Assembly (NCBI RefSeq): GCF_963678635.1
Contig: NC_087068.1
Coordinates: 28,398,318-28,462,317 of the forward strand
DNA length: 64,000 bases
DNA from: Symsagittifera roscoffensis
Taxonomy: Eukaryota; Xenacoelomorpha; Acoela; Convolutidae
Direction of reading: 5' to 3'
Below, piece by piece: positions 56,616 to 64,000 of this stretch. Below the pieces are notes generated by a model. The model was not told the origin of the DNA. It ran no database searches and saw only the letters and a list, made by a program, of their open reading frames with translations. Both the position numbers and the translations under genes were made by a program. Numbering within the stretch: the stretch's first letter is position 1; every line of letters begins with the position of its first letter.

Positions 56616-56680
56616 GTCTGGTGGAGACGTTGGATCCCAATGGCCCCTTATAGACAGAGAACAACTTCACACAGAACTGA
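56616..56680 (+). CDS. Dyb: Dystrobrevin exon 2
   Basis: Acceptor tttttgttgtag, donor CTGA|gtgagt. The 65 bases give SGGDVGSQWPLIDREQLHTE and L, and the last base A plus AA of the next exon makes Lys. The REQLHTEL stretch occupies the place of the charged helix that precedes the conserved dystrobrevin N-terminal block. Neither of the other frames joins to the next exon in phase. Confidence 0.8.
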
Positions 56681-56898
56681 GTGAGTGTATACTTGACCCC
56701 GTTTCTCCATCAAAGAAAAATTGCCACACGAGATTCAGGCCATTTATGCGAACTACCTCTAATTTAAATTTTTATTTCTTCTTCAAAACTTTTGATTAAG
56801 AAATGAAGACGAAAAGTTCTTCTTACCGCTATTTTTCAAGGAAAAAAAAGTTGGGTAGCAGAATTCGAATTCTTGATCTAAAACATACTTTGTTTCAG

Positions 56899-56979
56899 AA
56901 TCCCAGAATTTCGACAAGATCCGTTTCGCCACTTACCGAACAGCCTGCAAGCTCCGCTTTATCCAGAAGAAAGTTTATT
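56899..56979 (+). CDS. Dyb: Dystrobrevin exon 3, start of EF-hand region
   Basis: Acceptor actttgtttcag, donor TTATT|gtgagt. Encodes SQNFDKIRFATYRTACKLRF then IQKKVY. The R-x-x-TYRTACKLRFxQKK motif is the signature opening of the dystrobrevin/dystrophin EF-hand-like domain 1; residues match dystrobrevin rather than dystrophin (CKLRF against MKLRR). The exon ends with one base, T, completed to Phe by the next exon. Confidence 0.95.
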
Positions 56980-57408
56980 GTGAGTCATTTATTTCTTTTA
57001 AAGCTAAAATTTAGGTTATAGAAAAATTAGGACAAAATAATCAAAATTAAAATAGTTTTTTTTGGTTCTGACCACAGAAAGTCTTAAGCGTCTTGCTTTT
57101 TGGGCGTTTTTTTCAAGAGAAGGTCATGCAATGTATGATATTTGAACCCAAGTCACAGATGTAAAATAAGTGCCAATATTTTCTCCGACGTCGAGAAAAA
57201 GGAATTGAAACCATCGTTTTGTGACTTTTTGAGCCAAGACGGGACGAAATTGGTTTTCTTATTTTTTTCTCTAAATATTGACAAAGCGATATGGGTTGGA
57301 ACATAATCGACTATTTTGACAATATCTGCTCTTTCTGCTTTTTTCTCTAATTATTTATATCGAAATATTTGAAACTTTGCAAATTTAGTTTGTCGCTTTT
57401 TGCTACAG

Positions 57409-57584
57409 TTCACTTAGTGGACATTTACAACGTCATTGAGGCATTCCGGGAGAACAACTTACACGGGGACGCCTTGAATGGAGACAGCGAAGTGTCTGTG
57501 GGCAAACTAGAGTCAACCCTCTCCACCGTCTACTACTATTTGAACAAACGACTCCCCTCTACTCATCAGTTGAATGTAGATCAG
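57409..57584 (+). CDS. Dyb: Dystrobrevin exon 4, EF-hand-like domain 1
   Basis: Acceptor gctttttgctacag. Encodes HLVDIYNVIEAFRENNLHGD, then VSVGKLESTLSTVYYYLNKR and LPSTHQLNVDQ. This aligns without gaps to the family helix pattern up to VEQ/VDQ. To match family length the exon should end at GATCAG, followed by gctagt, a GC donor, leaving phase 0 for the next exon. A GT donor six bases on (GCTAGT|gttgca) would also keep phase but adds two residues. The open frame running on to 57857 is intron. Confidence 0.92.
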
Positions 57585-57754
57585 GCTAGTGTTGCACACT
57601 TCTTTAGGTTTTCCCTCCGTTCAGGCTCAGGAGTATTTGCATATAAACATGAAAAAATGTTCACTAAATTGTCCAATTGCATTAATTTTTCCGGTTGTTA
57701 TTGGAAAGTATTCATTTTTGAGGTAATTTTCCTGAAATTGGCCAGAAAAGATCA

Positions 57755-57968
57755 GGGGGCGCATCTAGGATTTTCTTCTCGCGCGCTCCCCCTCAAAAAT
57801 AGTATACATTGGCGCCAAAGGCGCCTTAAGAAAAACTTTAGGGTCGGTCGGCCATAAATGGATTTCTTAAATAGTACCAAAGGGTGGACCCTTTGGGTCG
57901 GTAGGGGGTCAATCCATGAGAGGGTAGAAGGGGGGGGGGCGTCCGCTCCCCCTCTAAATCCGCGCCTG
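57755..57968. repeat. Small GC-rich inverted-repeat element
   Basis: The left end gggggcgcatctaggattt and the complement of the right end gcaggcgcggatttagag resemble each other. Between lie gctcccc words, a ggcgccaaaggcgcc palindrome and a long G run near 57930. A MITE-like insertion; class unknown. Confidence 0.4.
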
Positions 57969-58487
57969 CATGAAATATAAAAATTAGTCTGATAAGATCA
58001 AATTGAAGTAGTGCGGGATAAATCACCACGCATAAATGAGTCGCGTTAGTTTTCCCGAACCAGTTTAGCAGTTTAGCAACACTAGTGGCTCGTTAAAATA
58101 GTGATGTGCGCAAGCAGTGGAGACCACGATGATCTAACGATCGATCCCCCGAGAAAAAATACTCTTTTCAAAATTGATCTGAATAAAAAACCCCCTCGAG
58201 CATATATATTCCTTAGCTTCTTTGTGAGGGGAAGGTAATAAGACAAGAAGTGACGATTTTACCATCAATTTTTTTATTCATTTTTTTTGAAGTCTTTTAA
58301 AATTTGTACATCAAAATGAAACACAATTTGTATTACTATAAAAAATTGATATTTGGCATTGCAGTTACGATTTAACAGAGAAAACTTTGAAATAATATGC
58401 AATCTTAGTTTTTTTTCAAGGTTTTGTAAACGTAATCACAATTGCTTAGAAAAATTGCAGTCATAACTTAATTTTGTCTGCATCTCT

Positions 58488-59013
58488 TGATGGCATTCAT
58501 CTATGAAAACTTTTTAAACAGCTTTTTATTTCTGGATACGTAAAAAAATATTCCTTAGGCAAACAACCTTGAATTTTTTGCGTCAGCAAAAAATCAATTC
58601 AATGCAATTTTTGAAGAAAGGCTGTAAGTTTCCTGTGTTGAAACTACTTTAATTTCAATTATTACTCTTTTATACTAGTGCAAATTATCGATTTCACAGA
58701 AATGTGTTCTGAAGAAAATTTTGAGAGATCTCAAAAACCCAATATATTATTGATGGCATTCATCATCTGTGAAAACTTTTAAAACAGCTTTTTGATTCTG
58801 GATACGTAAGAAATTATTTCTTAGGAAAACAATCTTGAATTTTTTGGGCAAGCAAAAAATCAACTAATAGCAATATTTAGCCAAAAGGCTGTAAGGTTCC
58901 CGTGCTGAAACTGTACATTAGTTTCAATTATTACTCTTTTATAGTAGTGCAAATTATTGATTTTACAGAAATAAATTTTGCTGAAAAATTTTGAGATACC
59001 TCAAGAACCCAGT
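58488..59013 (+). repeat. Tandem duplication, 263-bp unit
   Basis: The unit tgatggcattcatc through tcaaaaaccc at 58488-58750 is repeated at 58751-59013 with moderate divergence (shared words: cagctttttnattctggata, caattattactcttttata, gtgcaaattat). Both lie inside intron 4. Confidence 0.85.
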
Positions 59014-60189
59014 TATTAATGAAAAATGGGTTTATTTTTTCAATTTTTTCAATTTATAGGACTAAGGTGTCAAAGGATTTTTTAATGAAGAAGCTATTAA
59101 TTTGTATTCGTAACATCTCTGACACTCTAGAAGATAGGATGTTTCTCCAACCTACGCTTCATATAAACTTCTTTTTTATGCGGAAATATTAATGCACTTG
59201 CCTCCGGGCCGTTTTTTGAATGAGAAACAAAAGATTTTTTCATGAGCAAAAATTTTTCTAAGAGATTTTTTTGTCTCAAAAATTAAATAAGAAAAACGAA
59301 ATTAAACGAAAGAATTACATATCAATTCAAGTTTGGAATGCTTTTCTCGAAATTGCATATGTTACATTGCTTTTAGTAACACAAAAGTAGGCTGAAGTAA
59401 ACGCACTGAAATTATGTTATTAAATTTGTACCTTTCTCGAAAAACTGCATACAAACTGACGCTTTCAATTGTTTGCCCTTTGATGAGATTGAGTTTCTTC
59501 GCAAAAGATGGTAATTTTTCTCAAATAAATCTGGTGGCCACAATCAAAGAAAATTTTAGTTTGAGTGGTTCACAATCTTCCCTCTGCAGAGGTTTTTTTC
59601 GATTTTCCTAAAGATGACTGAAACATGGGTTTGGCGTGCTTTTTTCTTCTGAGAATTTCAAAAGACTCCCCGAGATTTTTTATGTTAAAACAACGTCCAG
59701 TTGTCATCAAATTTTCATCAAATCCTTCTGAGACTGTTTTCCACAAGTTGGTTTGAAGTAGATGCTCCTAAAACTGACCACATTTGATAATTTAACAAAA
59801 TATTCAGCAGGCATATCGGTCTTTGTGTTAACATGTACTGTCTGATTTCTTGTTGTTTTCAAGACTGTTGTTTAGTTTTGATAAGCATACTAATCTCTCG
59901 GTTTGTTGCTCATTTAGTGTTTTCATAGTTTTTTTCTCAATTTTTTTTTGCAGTTTCCATTGCTGTTTTGCATGGCAACCTGTAGTGACAAAAATGAAAT
60001 TAAATTGATTGTCTACAAAAAATATGCAGAGCTAAGATCTGCTGTAATTTTATATACTAAAACTTTAATTATCTAGTTTTAATAATCGATTATTGTGCGT
60101 CGTGGTTTTCAAAGGGTCTGTTTTTTAAACACGATGTTATGCAACCTTTTTTTCAAAACACTGTAAAACTGTTTTATTTGTAACAAATT

Positions 60190-61000
60190 GCATGCATATT
60201 ATATGCAGATCGTATACAGACTACAAACAAATTTTATACAAGCTATTTGCATATCTTATACAGATTATATATTGATTTATTTAACAGATTCACCCACCAG
60301 ATAATATGATTATATTGGAATATAAGTACATTGTAATTTTTTTGTTAAATTTTGGTGCTGTTGTTTGATCTAAAATTTTTTGAAAATCAGTAAAGTGAAA
60401 TGCCATGCAGCTAAGATAACTGTTCTTAGTTAATGTTTGGATTTTTTTTTTCATTAAAAAATTGATCTTCGTAGTTTATTTGAAGAAACTTTGCACGATA
60501 GTACTTTTTTAGCAGCAGGAATAATTAGGTTGCAAAAATTGAGACGAAAATCTTGAAATTTGAATTTTGCGGTAAACTTTCCTCCTCATGTGAGTATAGC
60601 TCTATATCACTGAGGAATTTTTCTCTTTATTACAAATTTTTTCTGAAGTCTGTGAAAAAAAACAATTATTAATTCAAAATTTGGTTGGTTAAACGTGAAA
60701 TTATTAGATCCACTATAGTTTTTACACAATATAACAAAATAATTAAAGATTTAAAACAGATTATACACAGAGTATATACAGTTTTTCTTAAATAAAGTTT
60801 ATATACTGACTATATACATATTATCTAAAGATTATAAATAAGTTTTATAGAATAAGAACATCGATTATTTTGGCACTAAAATCTTTTTGTTTTCGGTGAC
60901 AAAAATTCAATTCGTTCGTGAAATGCTCGTAGATAAATCGATTTCATACTCAAACTGATCTGTAGTTTTTTCTGTATATAATCAATTTTTATCTGCGGGA
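60190..61000. repeat. ATACAGATTATATA phrase repeats
   Basis: Phrases such as cgtatacagact, cttatacagattatatattg, cagattatacacagagtata and gtttatatactgactata cluster at 60190-60280 and 60750-60840; ctgtatataatc follows near 60972. The clusters are loosely structured and lack clear inverted ends. Confidence 0.4.
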
Positions 61001-61318
61001 GTTTATCTGCATTGCCGTAGTTTGCAGCCTATAAATTGTTCAGTTTTCTATTTTGAAAGCTCATTATATGTTTTGGCATAATAACTGTTGTAGAACCATT
61101 AAAAACGATTATCAGTTACCCTCAATTTTTATGCGGTAGTTTATCTGGGATTTTGAGCTCAAAATGTATAAACACCTTAAGGGTATTGACTTTTTTAGAA
61201 CATTGTACCGAAATAAGAAGGACTAAAACAGCTTAAAAACTTAGAAAAGGCTTCAGTTTGTGTTAGCAAAATTCAAAACAAAAAACGAAACGTTTCTCCC
61301 TCATCCGTGCATAGGGTA

Positions 61319-61847
61319 ATTGTTCAGACTTTCGTAACGAAATTAAAGGAATATTTATGCCTGGGATGGGTTTTTTCTTCAAACAAATTTCGACTTTTTA
61401 ACTAGCCATTATCGACAGGATTTTTATTATACCATTCAAAAAGTATTGTTTTTTTAGCTTAAATTGGAAAAAAATATTTCACTTGTGATCATTTTTTGTA
61501 AAATTATGGGGGTTTAAGGATTGCCATTTTGGAAAATTTGGGACAATTAAGGCGCGAATTTTTTCGCGCTATTAACGCGTAGGCCGAGATTTAATCCGTA
61601 TAAGAAATCGTTTCAAATTGGTTGAAGGTAGATTATTTGGCATAATTGATATGTTACCACGAGCGAAATTTATCACTTGTACTTTTTATGGCAAGTGGGT
61701 TGATGATTTTCACAACAAGTCTCAAATTTTTTATTTTAACTTCATTTTATTTTTGTTACAGTTAATTTTTCATGCTATTACTGCTCCATAGACCTTGAGA
61801 GGCGGTCGGAACATTCAGGGCTTCGCCATGATACGAGCAGTCTTGTT
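61319..61847 (+). repeat. HINE-like short repeat, full-length copy
   Basis: Starts attgttcagactttcg and ends ggcggtcgga, hairpin (one change) and tail gatacgagcagtcttgtt. It shares the altered core aaggcgcgaattttttcgcg with the copy at 46733. Confidence 0.8.
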
Positions 61848-62066
61848 TTCATTTACCTAACACATTTTAGTACGGCGCATTTTCAGTTTTCTCAAACTCG
61901 AAATTTATACGCCTCTGCAATTCTTTTAACAGCAAACTGTGACGTGAAAATGGTTATTCAGGTGCATCTCTTGCTCTCCTGGAGCTAGTGATCTATGATG
62001 ATAACCTATTTAAATTAAATTCTTTTCTCTAGCTGCCTGAGACAATTTAATTCCTGTCTTTTGTAG

Positions 62067-62196
62067 TCGCTGAGTATGCTGATGGGTTGGATACTGGGCG
62101 CATATGACCCGGACTGCACGGGGTCAATCAAGGTCATATCAATCAAAGTGGCTTTATCCACACTGTGTTCGGGAAAGTACGTGGACAAACTCAAAT
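62067..62196 (+). CDS. Dyb: Dystrobrevin exon 5, EF-hand-like domain 1/2
   Basis: Acceptor ttcctgtcttttgtag, donor AAAT|gtaagt. Encodes SLSMLMGWILGAYDPDCTGS, then IKVISIKVALSTLCSGKYVD and KLK. DPDCTGSI looks like a calcium-loop start, but the loop lacks the usual final Glu, as in other dystrobrevins where this region is structural. The last base T is completed to Tyr by exon 6, giving DKLKYVF. Confidence 0.95.
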
Positions 62197-62633
62197 GTAA
62201 GTAGATTTTTTGGATTTACTTATACTAAACAATCCCCCCTCCCCCTTATGGTATCTACTGAAGATTCTCCACCACCTGTCAATAAATACAGCAAATCAGC
62301 ACTAGAGATTTGTATTGAGAATTCTAATTTTGCTGCATTCTGATTGGTCGAACTTTTGACTAGCATACGGTACTTAACAAAATGTGTGGGGAGAATTGAA
62401 AGCTGAATTTACAAAATGAAATAAAAACTATGAATTGAGAAGGCTGGGCAAAGAGTACCAAACATTTTTAGATTTGTAAGATAGTTATTTATTGAATTCC
62501 GCGTCTATATGTTAATGTTAAACTAATATCCATACAACTTTTCACCGGAGTTATTCTGCCCGTACATCGTCATTGCTGCTATCTTACCATTTTTGTCCTT
62601 TTTAGTTTTCTAGGAAAATTTCATTTGCTTCAG

Positions 62634-62821
62634 ATGTGTTTGAGAACCTAGTGAGTGACCCTGCGAGCAGCGGCAACAGCTCGGAGGGTTCATGTCTGAA
62701 CATGAACAAATTCGACAACTACCTCCGACAGGTACTCTCCCTGCCAACTTCGGTCCACGAGGGACCCTCCTTCGGATACGAGCCCAACGCCAGTCTCAAG
62801 TCTTGCTTCCCTCAGTTCTCG
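62634..62821 (+). CDS. Dyb: Dystrobrevin exon 6, EF-hand-like domain 2
   Basis: Acceptor catttgcttcag (the ag at 62613 is passed over because only this one keeps frame and family spacing), donor TCG|gtaggt. Encodes [20 protein letters not shown], then [20 protein letters not shown] and [20 protein letters not shown]. The FLREVL.LP..V.E.PSFGY...A..CF pattern is highly characteristic of dystrobrevin. The [12 protein letters not shown] insert is a little longer than usual. The ZZ zinc finger and coiled coils must lie beyond the right edge; the six exons total 359 codons. Confidence 0.95.
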
Positions 62822-63177
62822 GTAGGTAATCAATATATACGCACTGATTCATTTAAAGTTCGCACTTCAATATCAGCATCCTCAGAATACGCAAGATAGA
62901 TGATACGGCTGCATTAGTCTCAGTAAAAACAGACGCCTATTTTATGGCCAGCAATTTTTTGTTCTATTTAACGAAGCAAATAATTAGTTACTTAGGCTGT
63001 TTTTTTTCAGAAAAAAATTGTTCACGCTCAGTTTTCAATTTGGTGGTTTGTTTCTTTTTCATTTTAAAATCTCTTCAACTGCATTATTTGATAACTGCAA
63101 GTCAGTCAGGAAATTACACTCTCCAATAAAGAAGAAAAAATAAGACAAAATAGACCTCGATATTCAAAAGCTATTTT
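62822..63177. other. Dystrobrevin intron 6 (start)
   Basis: AT-rich, no further exon seen before the next repeat. Open frames here (62944-63129) have no family similarity. Confidence 0.7.
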
Positions 63178-63698
63178 CGTTCCGACTTTCGACGCGAAAG
63201 TAACGGAATATTTGTGCTCGGGGTGGGTTTTTTTTTCTTCAGACAAATTTCGACTTTTTAACTAACCATTTTTGACGAATTTTTTTATATCATTCAAACG
63301 GTATTGTTGTCCTGAGCTCAAATTTGAAAAGATATTTCACCTGTGATCATTTTTCGTAAAGTTATGGCGGTTTAAAGATTGCCATTTTGGCCAATTTGGG
63401 ACAATTAACACGCGATATATTTCGCGGTATTAACGCGTAAGCGGAGAGTTAATCCGTATTAAAATCGTTCCAAATTGGTTGAAAGAAGCTTATTTGCCAT
63501 AATTGATTTGTTACAAGGAGCTAAATCTATCTTTTTGTACTTGAAATTGCGTGTGGGGGGACGATTTTTATTTCAAATTAAAAAAAAAATTTTAAATTTT
63601 TTTCATATTTAATTTTTTTAAATGTTATTACTGCTCCATAAAACCTTAAAAGGCAGTCGGAACATTCAGGGCTTCGCCCTGATACGAGCAGTCTTGTT
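63178..63698 (+). repeat. HINE-like short repeat, full-length copy
   Basis: Starts cgttccgactttcgacgcg and has all landmarks through cagggcttcgccctg and gatacgagcagtcttgtt. One of the least decayed copies. Confidence 0.8.
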
Positions 63699-63886
63699 AG
63701 TTTTTAGATTTCACTGCAAAAATAAAACAATTTTTTATCTTGTTTTTTCAAATTAAAACTGTTTGTCAACAGTTGTGTCTTAAAGTGATCCTTCAATTTC
63801 CAGGGTTTAAAATGATGTTTAAAATCAAGAGCTTGTGAAAACTAATGAGTAAAACAGAATAAATTTTTTTTTAGTTCTGTGAATCT

Positions 63887-64000
63887 ATTGTCAGTTCGAA
63901 GAAGAAAAAGCCACGGAATGCTTTCGCTCTGGGTGTTTTTTTCCTCCAGACCAGTTTCGAAGTTTTTGTTTATCAATTTTTGAAGTAAGTTTTTTATACA
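63887..64000 (+). repeat. HINE-like repeat, diverged 5' part, cut by the window edge
   Basis: attgtcagttcgaagaagaa, cacggaatgctttcgctctg and ggtgtttttttcctccagac follow the family 5' order with many changes; the rest lies outside the window. Confidence 0.5.

Larger units (their letters stand above)
57585..62066. other. Dystrobrevin intron 4 (about 4.5 kb)
   Basis: Contains a small GC-rich inverted-repeat element (57755-57968), an eroded HINE-like 5' fragment on the minus strand near 58175-58215, a 263-bp tandem duplication, ATACAGATT phrase repeats and one HINE-like copy. Frames inside it (for example 59414-59611) are not supported as exons. Confidence 0.75.

Noticed and set aside
57600-57857. 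Reading frame of exon 4 continuing to 57857 as coding
   Set aside because: Family similarity stops at VDQ; beyond that it reads into a GC-rich repeat, and exon 5 supplies the expected continuation.
58060-58150. Second tRNA-like stretch (gatcgatccc after agtggctcg)
   Set aside because: Box spacing and stems do not fit a tRNA, and no SINE body was recognised.

Overview
The window is 64 kb of AT-rich, intron-bearing eukaryotic DNA that is mostly mobile-element debris. It is animal: six exons on the + strand near the right end encode the N-terminal half of a dystrobrevin, a protein of the metazoan dystrophin complex. The phylum cannot be fixed from sequence alone; an invertebrate with a repeat-inflated genome fits best. 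Only the dystrobrevin model is certain. The other genes proposed here were found by reading splice sites and frames by eye and are candidates only.

Layout. 1-2.2 kb: a tandemly duplicated unit carrying two repeat families. 2.8-5.4 kb: a possible small minus-strand gene and a possible small three-exon plus-strand gene. 5.5-11.9 kb: a TC microsatellite, a foldback element, a large AT palindrome that ends at a 200-base assembly gap, and anonymous DNA. 11.9-16.9 kb: a decayed Ty3/gypsy retrotransposon (gag, RT, RNase H, integrase remnants). 18.0-20.2 kb: a head-to-tail cluster of a short non-autonomous repeat. 22-26.2 kb: three blocks built from repeated short phrases, two of them foldback elements. 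26.3-27.7 kb: a candidate four-exon minus-strand gene. 32.0-35.5 kb: a second gypsy element in which gag is joined to integrase by deletion. 37-43.7 kb: palindromic ATCGATTATAAT repeats, an inverted SINE pair and other inverted repeats. 43.9-44.5 kb: a candidate two-exon gene. 46-54.5 kb: more short repeats and a G+C-richer block of about 0.9 kb between 0.2-kb direct repeats. 50.5-62.8 kb: dystrobrevin, which runs off the right edge.

The dominant repeat, about 0.45-0.55 kb, occurs at least twelve times plus fragments. It begins TGTTCCGACT, carries the inverse AGTCGGAACA just inside its 3' end, then a CAGGGC/GCCCTG hairpin and a fixed tail gatacgagcagtcttgtt. That layout resembles non-autonomous Helentron-type (HINE) elements.

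The most unusual signal is a set of foldback elements whose arms are tandem copies of a short phrase, inverted from one arm to the other, with a different phrase in each element (GCGAGTTGTC, GGACTGTTTTGTA, ATTTCGCCCC, AATTGTATGA). Two of them share a core of about 55 bp despite having unrelated phrases. This looks like one family, or one mechanism, with replaceable arm sequences.
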